Assembly: GCF_000400465.1 (NCBI RefSeq)
Contig: NW_008806305.1
Coordinates: 1 to 28,214 of the forward strand
Source of the DNA: Wallemia ichthyophaga EXF-994
Taxonomy: Eukaryota; Basidiomycota; Wallemiomycetes; Wallemiales; Wallemiaceae
Direction of reading: 5' to 3'
Length of the DNA: 28,214 bases
Shown: piece by piece, positions 1 through 10,853 of the stretch
How positions within the stretch are numbered: the first letter of the stretch is position 1
Layout: each line of letters begins with the position of its first letter
Notes under the pieces: model-generated
Told to the model about the DNA's origin: nothing
Seen by the model: the letters and a program-made list of their open reading frames with translations, nothing else
Databases searched by the model: none
Position numbers and translations under genes: made by a program

Positions 1-20
1 CCGATACTTCACACGGCACA

Positions 21-30
21 CTTATAAAAG
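21..30 (-). promoter_or_regulatory. TATA-like box, probably for a gene beyond the left edge
   Basis: The sequence CTTATAAAAG reads CTTTTATAAG on the minus strand. The neighbouring ABC gene ends at 515 on the minus strand, so this promoter-like region most simply belongs to another minus-strand gene starting left of the window. The box is nearly palindromic, so its direction cannot be fixed from sequence alone. Confidence 0.35.
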
Positions 31-180
31 CCTCACTACTGTTCTATTGTATCTTAACAAATTACATTCACTTCTATCTATCTGCTTAGCTGTGTACAAA
101 GCCATTCCTCATAGCCTAAGCTAAGACAAGCCCAAACCTTAACATATACAAGAGAGAAAGGCAGTCTTAAATAGTCTAGA

Positions 181-198
181 GAAAGTTCTGGAAGATTC
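181..198. promoter_or_regulatory. Perfect four-unit heat-shock element
   Basis: The sequence GAA-AG-TTC-TG-GAA-GA-TTC has four alternating nGAAn units in exact 5-bp register. This is the consensus bound by trimeric heat-shock factor (Hsf1). It lies about 150 bp from the TATA-like box at 21-30, a normal distance for a promoter of a gene to the left. The match is seen directly; control of that gene by Hsf1 is inferred. Confidence 0.6.
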
Positions 199-514
199 TC
201 GGGGTTGAGGTCATGTGATAGTTATGTCATCAAAGGTTCCAGTGCGATCTAGAAAGTGTCTTCGTTACAACGAGATGCTATCTCGAACTATCTCACTCGG
301 GCTTATTCGTGCTAGGGCAGCCTATTTCGAATTCTAGACAACGATTACATCAAGAAATTATTATTTTTAACTTTTTACTTTTAAAGATTTTTGGTAATTG
401 TATCGACAATAATTAAATGCTTGTTCACCTAACCTGAAAATAAATGAAGCAATAAATGTAATAAATTAGCAATATTAGTTTAATAAAAATTTAGATTCTA
501 CATTATGGGTCATC

Positions 515-3500
515 CTAGAAAAGTTTCTTTAGGGCCTTTGGGATTTTTGCTCGCTTAGTAAGATAGTACAAAGCGAAGGTCATAATAAAGTTGAAGAGCA
601 CAAAGAGAGTAAATATACCAAAGTAACCCCATGGCCAGCCTTCGCCGGTAAAGACGTGCTTTTGATTCAGAAAGGCACTAGAGTCTGACATAGGACAATA
701 TTGGCAGTTTGTCGTGGCGGTCGGATCAACGAGGTATCCACCAGACGACCGAACAAATGATTCCGCATACGAACCGCATGTTCCACTACCGGGAGGTGGC
801 TGGAAAGTGGCGAGTTCCCTCTCTGAGCAGTTAACACTGACGTTAGAGGCTGTAGCGCCGATAACTCCGTCTAGATAGTATGTGAATGGGTTGAGGTAGT
901 CTGTTTATTTGTTAGAAACATCTTGTCGACAAAAGTTCTACCCACAAACTGTGTACTTCCAGATAACCGGTTGTTGAGCGTAGTTGAGGAAAATACCGTT
1001 AATAAAAAAGAGCAAAATGATGATAAAAGGCATCAAGTTCATGACGACCTTTGGATTTGGGCTCATTGAGCACATCCATGCTGCCATCCAGGTTGAGTAT
1101 ACGAATGCGGCAACGGTAAGAACAAAAGTCAACCCAGCAGGCGATCCCAGTCGGAACCCTCCATCTGCAGTATAAGCAAATGCAGCTGGGAAGTACGAAA
1201 TTATGAAGTAAATTACTGAGTTCATAAAAGTGTACGGCAGCTCAGACATTAAATAACTCATTATGAATGCCTGCCAGCTGTAGATTTTTGACGGTGCCTC
1301 TCTGCTTACGAAGAGCTGGTGACTGATGAAATATTTCGGAGCTGCTGAGACAATCGTGAAAGGAGGCAAAAGCAACAACAAGAAAGCTGCAAACGTCCGC
1401 TCACGAAGATTCGTTGTAGTGGTACCAATTTTGAAGAAGAGGAAACCGTTCATGATGGCGACTGTAACAGTGATAAAGAGCTGACTGTATGTGTAAGATG
1501 AGTCCCTCCAATAGTTGCGACTCATTCGCCCGATGAGTAGCTTTGTTTGAACTGAAAATGGCTGCGAGTACGTTCTTGTCATTGCTTTTGACATCTCCCT
1601 TGGTTTTTGTGATTTCTCAGCGTTGATTTTGTCAACCTCTTGACGAATTTTATATGCCTCCTCTGAATCTTTGAAAGCTTGAGGGAAATCAAGCGGTCTT
1701 CCGTGAGCATCCTTGCTGTAGGCTACCATTTCAATAGCGTATTCAGCGACATTCTCATGTTCTTGGCAAGGCCTAGCACCAATTCTTTTGAAGTATTCGA
1801 CGATGGTGTTACCGTTGTTACCGACTGGACCTTGATAAACCACCCTACCACCAGGTGCGAGTAGGAGAAGACGATCAAAAAACTCAGTGAAGAGTAAACT
1901 CGATGGTTGGTGAATAGTACATAGGATAGCTTGACCGGCATCTGCGAGCTTATTCATAAAACGTCCAATGGAGTAGGCGGATTGAGAGTCTAGACCAGAC
2001 GTAGGTTCATCGAGGAAGAGCAAGACGTCTGGCTTTGCAGCCAGCTCAACAGCAATTGTTACTCTCTTGCGCTGTTCTACACCTAATCCAGCACCTGGTG
2101 AACCGATAATGGCATCCTCAAGGTCATCGAGTTCGAGTAGGTGGATAATTTGATCAACATATGCCAAAACTTCTTCGCGAGGAGTTTCGCGTGGCTGTCT
2201 GAGAATAGCTGAAAACTGAATTGATTCTCTGACAGTAGCAAATGCGTCGTGTAAGTCACCTTGTTGAACATAGCCGGTACCTCTTTGGAATGAGTTAAGC
2301 TCAAGTGGTTTCCCATCAATCAGCATATCTCCGGTAACAACACCCATAGACATTCTCTGCGAGAGCGTGTTGAGAAGAGTCGTTTTACCAGCACCGGAAG
2401 CACCCATAAGAGCAGTAATTGTGCCAGGTTTGATGTAGCCAGTGACGCGATCAAGCAGTAGCTTCTCTCCATCGGGAGTCTGGACGGTGTAAGATACGTC
2501 CTTGAAAGTAAAATCCGCCACAGATGGTTTTATGGCTCCAACGTCAACCTCCTTCTCGACTTGGCCCTTTTCGTTGACTTGCTGGCCGGGTCCGCTCTCA
2601 ATATCACCTACAAGATTACTCTCAGCCTGTTTGGCCTTCTCTGCGCCCTTTTTGGTCTTGGCAAAGACGGTTACACCACCAGAAGCAGCAGTGCTGCTGA
2701 GATATTCAGATGCCAATGCAGTGAAGAGTAAGTATCCAACCAAGAAACAGAATTGATAACCCAAGAACGGCCATAAGTGTGTGTAACCGTAGTTTGCCTC
2801 AACGTAATCTTCACCGCGAACCGTGAGGCTGCCAGGTCTTCCACCTTGGACTGCACAGGTTTGATAGGGAACATCCGCTCCAGGCACACCTCTCGGAACG
2901 ATATCTGGTGTATCGCATGATATGTCAATACCCCTGAACTGACTGACCATCAAAGCTTGGAAAGTGTAGGGAAGCACGTTAACCCAGGTGATCTAATAAA
3001 GGTTTCAGTTAGGCTGCATTATAGAAATGCGACACACTTACCCATTTATACCACCAGCCAATGTCATAGCGGGGAATGGTGTATCCAGCCAAGGTAAAGG
3101 CAATATTGAGCAGGCAAACTGAATATCTGCACGACTTTAGTAAGACTTCATAAAGCAAATAGCTCGCAACCAACCTTATAGCCGATCCAAAATTACTGCA
3201 AAAGGCTGCTATAGCCTTGAAAAGCTGGTTGAATGTGATGGCATTGACAGTGATAAACAAGAAGTAGGTCCAAAATTTGCCCGCATCTGGGTCCAGAGAG
3301 CCAAGAAAGTAAGTGATGACCGAAAACACGCAAATACCGGCAAGAATTACGGGAGCGTCGACCATGAACGCTGCTATTGTGACTGCACTTGGTCGATAAA
3401 GAGCAAAGTCCGCGTGTTTGCTGAGGGTGTTGTCAATATCTGCACTATTGGCAGTTCGATAAATCTTACCTGATTATTTGACGTCCAGCGCAAGCAGCAA

Positions 3501-5124
3501 AGACTTCACTAAGCTGAACCCAGCAGAGGAAAACGGTGCTGTAAAATAGAGTACTGGCCTTGGCGACAACTCCCTGCGACGTGAAGCCCTGCTCGTAGAA
3601 CAATGAACTGATAGTTAGAGCACTGAATATAATGGTTGCAAACTTGGTCTTGAGAGCGCCCAGTTGACTCCTCTGCAACTGAAGTTCACGAATAAAGCAG
3701 TAGTATATTTGCTCCAAGTAGGATACTGTGTACGGTGATGATTTGGCCATACGTCTCTTCTTATCTTCACGCACAGAATGCTTAAACGTCTCCAGATTGA
3801 TATTTTCAGCAGTGATGGCCTCATCCGCTGAAGCAACAGCAGAGTGGTGGTTCTGCGACTTCCTAAACGCCTCTTCGAACTCTTCTGCCGAACGTGGAGC
3901 ACGGCTTTCCCAGCCTTCCTGGATAGTACGCTCGTGTACGTCTGTGATACCAGTGAGGAAATCCGCCGAAGTCTGACGGGGTGGTTTGTAGTAACCCAAG
4001 CCCTCGAAATGAGCCACAGCTTCGTTGGCTGGCCCAAAGTAGATACAGCGACCTTCAGCAATAAGGCAGACCTTGTTGAAGAGCTCGTAGATACCCTCAC
4101 CAGCCTGATAAAGGGTTGCTATGGATGTGCCTCCGGTAAGATCTGTGATTACTCTAAGGCTCTTCACGTAGTCAACAGCAGTCGTGGCATCTAAACCGCG
4201 GGTAGAGTTGTCCCAACACATAACCGACGCCCTCGTAACTAATGTCTCGGCTATAGAAACACGCTTGCGCTCACCACCTGAGACACCTCTAACTACGTCG
4301 TTTCCGACTAGCGTGTTGGCCGTGTGCTCAATACCAAACATCTTGAGAACGGCATCGAGGACGTAATTGACGTATTGCGATCGCCTCATGCCATTTGGAC
4401 GGACACGGGGTGTTTTCTGCTTGATGGCGAATGCTAGAGTCTCCGCGACGGTGAGGGTGGGGAAGTGAATATCTTCTTCGCCATTCATGACGACTTCACC
4501 ACGGAATTTCTCGTTAACCTCTTCAGGAGATAATCCGCCGTAATCAACGTCACCGTCCACAGATACAAATCCTTCTCTTTTATTGGCGAGGGCTTTAAGA
4601 AATGTAGTGCAACCTGAGCCTGGTTTGCCCAAAACAAGCATCATTTCTCCTCCACCTAATGTGCCGTTGAATGAGTTGATGAGGTTGCGCACTGGGGGAC
4701 TTTTGCCGAAGATATTCAGCTGAGGAATGTACTGGGTAACGAAGTGGTACGCATCAGGGCCCAGTGTGCCGATAACTGCGTCCGGAAACGTCTTGATGAA
4801 AGTGGATCCACCACCCGCCCCCTTAACGGTTAGATCCTTCCAGGCAATACCCATATTAGGTTTAGGTGTCTTTCCAACCTTCTCTAATCCCTGCTTCTCG
4901 TTCTGATTTCGTGATTAGAAATGCGCTGTGGCGAGAAGTTCTTTGCTTACATTCACAAAATCTTGCAGATCAAAACTGCCATCTTCAGCTACTGTAGCAT
5001 CTGAAGAGCTTCTTTTAGAATGCTCATTGCCATCCCGACTAAGCTTCTGATTCAGATTGTGGTAGATCTCCTTCGATCTTTCAACATCCACAAGACCCTT
5101 TTCCTGGTTGGGATCTTTTTCCAT
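515..5124 (-). CDS. Pleiotropic drug resistance (PDR) ABC transporter, full length, six exons
   Basis: This is a plasma-membrane ATP-driven efflux pump of the fungal Pdr5/Cdr1 (ABCG) type, with NBD-TMD-NBD-TMD order. Exons on the minus strand are 5124-4951, 4902-3470, 3420-3175, 3126-3042, 2992-946 and 900-515, giving 1456 residues, the usual family length. NBD1 shows the family's degenerate Walker A GKPGSGCTT (about 150-158, Cys replacing Lys), signature VSGGERKRVSI, a Walker B with Asp-Asn (CWDNSTRGLD) and a Tyr at the H-loop (LYQAG). NBD2 has canonical Walker A GASGAGKTT (about 843-851), the variant signature VEQRKRVTI, Walker B LLFLDEPTSGLD and H-loop CTIHQPS. This asymmetry is normal for PDR pumps. 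Two membrane domains follow the NBDs, and the C-terminal exon encodes the Cys-containing extracellular loop and last helix. The final intron uses the tandem donor GTGGGT. Substrates cannot be read from the sequence. Confidence 0.95.
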
Positions 5125-5554
5125 ATTGTGAAGATGTTTAGAACGAAGTAGTTGGAGTTAAAGAGTATTCACAACTTTTACCCGAAAGTGATTGATGCTT
5201 ATTAATTGACAGGCTTTGTAAGCCAACGGATACTGCCATAAACTGACAAGAAGAATAAATAATAGTACGGAGTATTACTATCAGCTTCGTAGTAGTATAT
5301 TGGTATAACTTTTGGTCTTTTCTACCGACATATAATGGAGACAGATCCCGACTGAAAAACTGATTTGGAGAATTTGAGATTTTCCGAAATCAGTTGCGTC
5401 ATCGAAGGAGATCTACTTAAACGCTGTTGATTATTCTGAGAGAGAAATACATATCTTAAATCGCACTTATTACACTTTCATTATCTATTAACTGTGACTT
5501 TTTTAGTCTACTTAAAATAAATAGATCTATTGTATTCACATTTCAATACACTCT
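5125..5554. other. Promoter region of the ABC transporter and 3' region of the Old Yellow Enzyme gene
   Basis: The two genes are in tandem on the minus strand, so this 430-bp gap holds the reductase 3' UTR and the transporter promoter. It is AT-rich, with A/T runs around 5206-5290 that could act as TATA elements. It contains a long inverted repeat (listed separately). I see no canonical PDRE (TCCGYGGA). Confidence 0.55.
5358..5395. repeat. Hyphenated inverted repeat upstream of the ABC transporter
   Basis: The left arm AACTGATTTGGA (5358-5369) pairs with the right arm TCCGAAATCAGTT (5383-5395), with one bulged base and a 13-nt spacer. The centre lies about 250 bp upstream of the transporter start codon. 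Such symmetry is typical of a dimeric regulator site, but a terminator hairpin for the upstream gene's transcript is also possible. Confidence 0.5.
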
Positions 5555-6714
5555 TTAATCAATTTTGTAAAAGGGATAGTCTGTATAACCACGCTCAGTA
5601 CCACCATAGAAAGTGGTACGATCAAAATTCTCATTCAAAGGCCATCCGTTGTGTGCACGCTGAGGTAAGTCAGGGTTGGAGATGAAAAGTTTTCCAAATG
5701 CGACTCCCTCATCATGCTTATCTGCTCTGGCATTGGCAGTCTCAAGTGTGTGATCAGTGTTGCTAATGACGGTTATGCCGGAATTTCTAACAATCTGCTT
5801 AAGCGTGTCGCTCTTGTCGAAATCTTCCTTAGGCGAGCCAGCAGGAGGATCGACAAAGTGAACGTAGGCGAGATTTTTGTACGTACAAACGATGTGCTCG
5901 ACCCATGGTTTGAACTGAGCGAAGGGCTCGTACTCACCGCGCATACCTTGCCAGGCTGAGAAGGGGGACATTCTTACACTTGTCTTGTGTGCTCCGATGG
6001 CTTGTACGACTGCTTCAAGTATCTCCTTTGGTAATTTTAGTGATTCTGCATTGTATTCATCGGATCTTCGATTGGTCTGCTTTTGGATGAATTGGTCGAT
6101 CAAGTAGCCTGAGATAGGGTCAGTCGGAAAATAATCAAATATGTAATTAATTGCACACCATTTGCACAGTGTATTTCAACACCGTCAAAGTTGGCACCCT
6201 GCATCGCGTTGATCGCTGCCTGTTTGAAATGACCAACAAAACGATGTATATCATCCACAGACAATTCCTTTACTTGTCTATCTTTATAGATATCTTCAGA
6301 AGGTCCTTTAAGCTCACTATCCAGGAAAGCTGGATCGGCGACTCTTCCTAAAGCGATGATTTGGTTGTAGAAATAGCCGCCGCGCTGATGTACGGCATCA
6401 ACAATAGATCTCCACTTGTCAACTTGCTGTTGAGTGTAAATTCCCGGCGCATGGTCCATTCCATGTGCTTCGTCCGCAACAATGCAGGCTTCAGAGATCA
6501 GTAGACCGTTCTTAGTAGTGCGTTGAGTGTAATAGTCTTCTACGTAATTTCTAGGCACGCCATTTTTGCCTGTTTGATTTGTAAGACGGGAGTTAGATGG
6601 GAGGATAAACTAACCGTGGGTTCGCAGTCTAGTCAATGGCGCGAGAATGACTCTGTGATCGAGGGTAAAATCACCGATGGCTAGCTTTTGAAACAGACTT
6701 GGATATTTGGACAT
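5555..6714 (-). CDS. Old Yellow Enzyme family NADH:flavin oxidoreductase (FMN), three exons
   Basis: This is an FMN-dependent ene-reductase that reduces activated alkenes of enones and xenobiotics with NAD(P)H. Exons on the minus strand are 6714-6615, 6569-6159 and 6108-5555, giving 354 residues, near the family's usual 360-400. The N-terminus carries the family FMN-binding stretch APLTRLRTH (about 25-33). The active-site pair is seen in EIHCANGYLIDQF (His at about 167, Asn about 170), with the proton-donor Tyr at about 172 just after an exon junction. The fold closes with the family motif FYGGTERGYTDYP near the C-terminus. Introns are 45 and 50 nt with in-phase GT/AG joins. It lies directly upstream of the drug-efflux pump on the same strand, compatible with a shared detoxification role. 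The start is the first ATG in frame with the conserved N-terminal motif. Confidence 0.94.
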
Positions 6715-7236
6715 TGATTTGATGCAAGGAACTAATATAAGATTGCTTCCATGGTGAGCTAATTTCCAAGATTACTAAGTCGGGTAAACTCGGAACTAAG
6801 ATCTAGTCAATATTTTTTCATTTTTTGTAGGAGTACCTTAAAAAATAGCGTACCTTACCCAAATGCCGAAGCCATTGTACCCGTCAAGTGAAATGTGGAA
6901 TTATTTCAGTAATTTCTTTATATTACAAGGCCATCAATTATAAGTATTTTGCCTTCACTGCTTGTGCCTGCTGCGGTCTCATAAAAAATATAATAATTTA
7001 GAACGTAACTTTTAAAGGTATTTAGGGTGCGCTGTGTGCTCTATTTACGCCGTTTGCGCCGTTAACTTATTGTACCCTGGAAATCTTTAGATCGATGCGA
7101 GGGGTATTTAGTGGTTTCAGTGACTTGCGTAAAATAATATTCAACGCATCTATTTCTACTACTACTCAGAAACCACGCGCACATCGCGTACAACTCTTTC
7201 AACTTCACCTCCATCATCCATCATCACAAAGTCGAG
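6715..7236. other. Divergent promoter region between the OYE and RasGEF genes
   Basis: The flanking genes are transcribed away from each other, so this 522-bp stretch holds both promoters. A TTACTAA site lies on the OYE side (listed separately). The RasGEF side has a pyrimidine-rich leader just upstream of its ATG. No coding frame is convincing here. Confidence 0.55.
6772..6778. promoter_or_regulatory. Yap-type response element TTACTAA upstream of OYE
   Basis: TTACTAA is the consensus palindromic half-site pair for fungal AP-1-like bZIP factors (Yap1/Pap1), which are known to control Old Yellow Enzyme genes in oxidative and electrophile stress. It lies only about 60 bp upstream of the OYE start codon. 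The motif is short and could occur by chance; the link to the downstream gene is an inference. Confidence 0.35.
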
Positions 7237-10200
7237 ATGGATCCAATTGGGCCTCAGCTGAGGAAGCATCCATCTAGCGACAATCTCCTGCGTGATTTTA
7301 AGCACGAACTCGATGAATTTGACGGTTTAGACTCGAAGCAACGGCCACCCAGCTATCACTACCCATACGCCTATCCACCTACGACTACCAAGCAGAAGAA
7401 GGCGCTGGACGATCCAATTTGTAGTGGCTGGGATAAGCTGGCGCATGAGTTGGCCGGTGATCCACGCTCAGCCCAATCAGCGCGATCATCACAATCAGCA
7501 CAGCACCAACAGCCACCTCCTCTCACCAGACCCAGATCTCACACCCAACCAACTTCCCTTAATCCCTCCGCTGCTTCTGGCTTCTCTATAATCGTCTTAG
7601 GCGCCCAAGGCGTTGGAAAGACTACGGTGATACGCAAGGTGATTTGATAAACACACACACACCCTAATAACTCACCCAATTACAGGGTTTCAGAAAGTAT
7701 GGACTCTCTTCAGCCACCCTCCTATCACCTCCAAACAAAGGTACTTTCATTTTCTCTATTCCACTTTTTGTCTCACCTTCAACCAGGCAAATGTCAGTCT
7801 AGGCAAAGCGTCGTTGAAATACACGGCCAGTCTAAGAATGCTACCATTTACGAGATTGGTTTTGCTGGCCTCAACCTCCACTCAGACAACTTGTTCCCCG
7901 ATTTCGTACACTCCATCGACGCTGCAATAATTTGCTACGACTCCACAAATCAATCTTCCTTTGTCGGCGTCATTGATGTTCTCCACAAAGTCATCCAACT
8001 TGGTCTCCCCAGAGTCCTCCTTGCCACAAAATCTGGCGAAATGATTCCTGCAAAGCCCACAATCAACCCCAATACGGTCGTTAGCATCATGAAACAATTT
8101 GACACCGGTCTCATCGAAACAAATGCTCTGTCAACTGATGGCAGGAGACGTATGCGCGGTGCTTTTGACTGGATCTTCAGGAATATTCGTAAGCAGCGCA
8201 AGGAGACAAGAGACAGGGGTCTTTCAAACTCATCAGCATACTCTGCCTTACCGCATCAATTCACTCATACTCATACTGAAGGTGCTGTGTCACCAGAGGA
8301 GCAATCTCCAGAGCAGCTCCAGAGTGCTCGCATTGTCCCAATGGACATACGCAATGGTGTTTGTACAATGAGTATGAGTAGTACAGAGGGCGATGTAATT
8401 ATGACTGAGGCTACTCGTGAGGCTAAGCGTGGTCTAGAGGAGGCGAAAAACGATACCGCACAGGGGCACATTAACGCGAATCCCCCTATGTACTCCTTCA
8501 ACGACAGCTCTAGCCCTGCCTACCACGATTCTGTAAGTGAGGGTGATCTGGTCGGAGATGCCAAGTTAGAGGCACCCAGCAAAGCACGCGAGCGCACCAT
8601 CTCCGGCCCTGTCTTACATAGCACCCCTATCCCTCCAAGCAACAAAGAGTCTTTCCGTTTTGTGACGCTGGAGGAACTTCTCAACAAGCTCATCTTTGCA
8701 GCCGTTTCAGGTAATGATCAGGAGTTTGTCAAAAGTTTCTTTAGCACCTATAGAAAATTCACAAGGGCTTATATAATTTTAAAGGCCATTCTTAAGCGCT
8801 TCGATGAGGTTTCCAATGATTGTGATAGTGTGTTAGTAACATTCACGCAATCAAGACTTCTCACACTCCTCGACCGCTGGATACGTCACTATCCTGGTGA
8901 TCTGCTCTCGCCACTTCATCGACATCTCATCCAGGAGTTTTTCCAGCGCGCTACTTCTAACATCAGCGTCATACACTTTGCGCCAATCTTGAAGGCCCAT
9001 CTTGACCGTCCGCGAGAGACTTACGACCGCGAGCACAAGTGGTCAGTGGGTGAAGATACCTATGAGAAGGAGTTCCAAACGCTCGTCAATCAATCAGAGA
9101 TACATTTCCAAGACTCACAACTCCCGCTCGGATTGTCGTTCAAGCGCAAGTCGAATAACGCAGCCGTGGTGGTGCCAGATGGAGGAACTGTCAGTCCATT
9201 TACAGAAGACAAGTCTTCACATAAAATTTTGTCCACAGTCAAGCAGGTTACCACTCGTCAACGCTCCGTTAGTGATGTGGGCAAGATTACTGAATCAAGC
9301 AATAACCCATCCACTTTGCATTCGACTCATGCAGACCCGTCTGTAGCTGTGCAATCAAAGTATAAGACGGTTGAAAAAGTGGCACTGAGTATACTCGACG
9401 CAGTGCTCCCAGTTACACCAATAGAGATGGCACACGAATTGACGCGGATGGAGTGGAAACTGTTTGCAAAAATTAGTGACAGAGATCTCCTTAGACATGC
9501 CCTCCTCACAAGCAAAGATAGAGAAGAAGATTCAATAGATGCTCAGATCCGTCACTTTAACTACCTCACTCAATGGGTTGTCAATATCGTCCTTTCACAA
9601 AACAAACCCAAAAGTCGTTTACGTGTGGTGGAATTTATGATTAATGTTGCGGAAGAGCTGCGCAATATTAACAACTACCACACTATGCATGCTGTATTGT
9701 CGGCGTTCGATGTACACGCGCTATACAGATTGATGAGCAGCAGAGTGATTGACATTGAGAGCAACGAAGAGCTTTTTATCAAATTCAAGAAGTTAAAGGT
9801 GAGTGAGAGTATGATTGATGGCTACTTTTACTAAAAACACTATAAACACCAGCTTATATTCACTTCCGATCGCAGCTCAGCTACATATCGAGAAGTACTT
9901 CGCAACACCCCTCTCCCATCTATACCATACCTGGGTGTGCATATGCAGGACATACTCGCATCCGACGCCGCAAATGCGTCAAAGAAGAAGGGTACACATG
10001 GTGAAGAGCTCATCCACTGGTCCAAATTTGCACTCATGGGGGAGGCATGTAAGCAAATTATGAAAAGGCAAAAATACCATCATGAATTTGCGTATAATCC
10101 AAGAGCGCATGATTTAGTTGTGGATGTTCCACTGTTAGATGAAGATGACCTGTTTAAGCGCTCAAAACATGTCGAACAAATACACAAATCTAGTTACGGT

Positions 10201-10344
10201 GGTGCCGGACAGGCTATTATGAGCGCTTCGGCTTCCACCTTTAAGGAAAGTATCAAGAGCGCGTCGAGCTGGAGTAACAACGATGGTCACAATGATAAGA
10301 AGTTTTTCAAGTTGGTGAGAACGGCTATGAATGGCGTTCATTGA
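7237..10344 (+). CDS. Ras-family guanine nucleotide exchange factor (Cdc25-type) with degenerate N-terminal Ras-like domain
   Basis: Exons 7237-7638, 7686-7740, 7787-9798 and 9853-10344 give 986 residues. After a Pro/Ser/Gln-rich start, residues about 118-300 form a Ras-like fold: P-loop GAQGVGKTT (about 122-130), but the G3 DxxG reads GFAG (Asp lost) and the G4 NKxD reads TKSG. It is therefore probably a pseudo-GTPase. A low-complexity linker follows. RasGEF_N (FRFVTLEELLNKLIF, from about 442) and the catalytic RasGEF domain (from about 682, including the stretch around EMAHELTRMEW and FLGV-like PYLGVHMQDIL) follow in canonical order. Known family members activate Ras or Rap-type GTPases by nucleotide release at membranes. 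The last intron is best joined at 9852/9853, restoring the conserved YREVL segment. An alternative 3' structure with two more introns (10311-10361 and 10431-10500) would replace the last residues and end at 10504 with 999 residues; see findings. Confidence 0.88.
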
Positions 10345-10356
10345 ATGGCGTTCATT
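10329..10356 (+). repeat. Perfect 14-bp tandem duplication across the RasGEF stop codon
   Basis: The unit GAATGGCGTTCATT occurs twice in direct tandem with no mismatch. The TGA stop of the simple gene model (10342-10344) lies at the junction between the units. In the alternative gene model the duplication falls entirely inside a 51-nt intron, where a length change would be tolerated. Confidence 0.9.
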
Positions 10357-10853
10357 GAAAGATGGATTTCCTCCAACGATCGTAGACTTGCAGAGCAGCA
10401 GAATAGCATCAAAATTGTTTTAATTGCCAGGTTTCATAGGGTCTCTTTCTCTCTCTCTCTCTCTTTTTTTTTTTTTTTTTTTCCTACTTTTCAATGACAG
10501 ATAAGACAAGCAATCGAAACACAAGACTATCAACATATAGCACAAGAAATACACATGACAATAGAAAGCTCACAGAACAAACAAGCAAACAAATACAAAT
10601 AAACAAACGCCGGAACGAACAATATATATTTCACTCGATAATCTTACGAAATGACGACACATGTACAACTGTATACCATCAAATACATACCCATTATTAG
10701 ATAAAAGATTATTAAATAAATCGTGACAAGGTACTTAAAATAAATCGTTACAAGAAATCATTAGGTTGGGTATTCATTCGTATTCGTTATTTGCATTTCC
10801 AGACACAATAGTAGAGAAAACTTTGGATTTAGATTATCCCACACACTCCGTCT
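10345..10853. other. Convergent intergenic region between RasGEF and HAM1-like genes
   Basis: The flanking genes point toward each other, so this holds two 3' regions. From 10362 to 10430 a plus-strand frame has protein-like character (ending LAEQQNSIKIVLIA) and may be a missed terminal exon. A CT/T tract follows (listed separately). From 10500 to 10740 the plus strand is strongly A-rich and T-poor, with Asn/Thr/Lys codons only, and I take it as untranslated. Confidence 0.5.
10442..10482 (+). repeat. (TC)n microsatellite followed by a 19-nt poly(T) run
   Basis: A TC dinucleotide tract (10442-10463) runs directly into 19 T residues (10464-10482). It is followed by CCTACTTTTCAATGACAG. It can be read as a plain low-complexity tract in a 3' region, or as the polypyrimidine tract of an intron with acceptor at 10500. 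Confidence 0.9.

Larger units (their letters stand above)
1..514. other. Intergenic region left of the ABC transporter gene
   Basis: No open frame with coding character is visible on either strand. The stretch holds a TATA-like sequence near the left edge and a perfect heat-shock element (both listed separately). A very AT-rich block from about 350 to 500 is likely the 3' untranslated and terminator region of the minus-strand ABC transporter gene that ends at 515. Confidence 0.6.

Noticed and set aside
3421-3469. Acceptor GTGCAG inside the ABC intron (about 3440)
   Set aside because: Using it places a stop right after the junction. The acceptor at 3421 keeps the frame and gives the conserved HADFALYRPSA segment.
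9799-9902. Splicing the RasGEF intron at the nearer-looking acceptor CGCAG (9875) or CTCAG (9880)
   Set aside because: From the GTGAGT donor at 9799 both shift the frame. The acceptor CACCAG at 9852 is in phase and restores the conserved segment leading to YREVL.
10494-10700. A 68-codon plus-strand frame starting MTDKTSNRNT
   Set aside because: The sequence is A-rich low complexity in a convergent 3' region, giving only Asn/Thr/Lys/Arg-type codons, with no folded-protein character.
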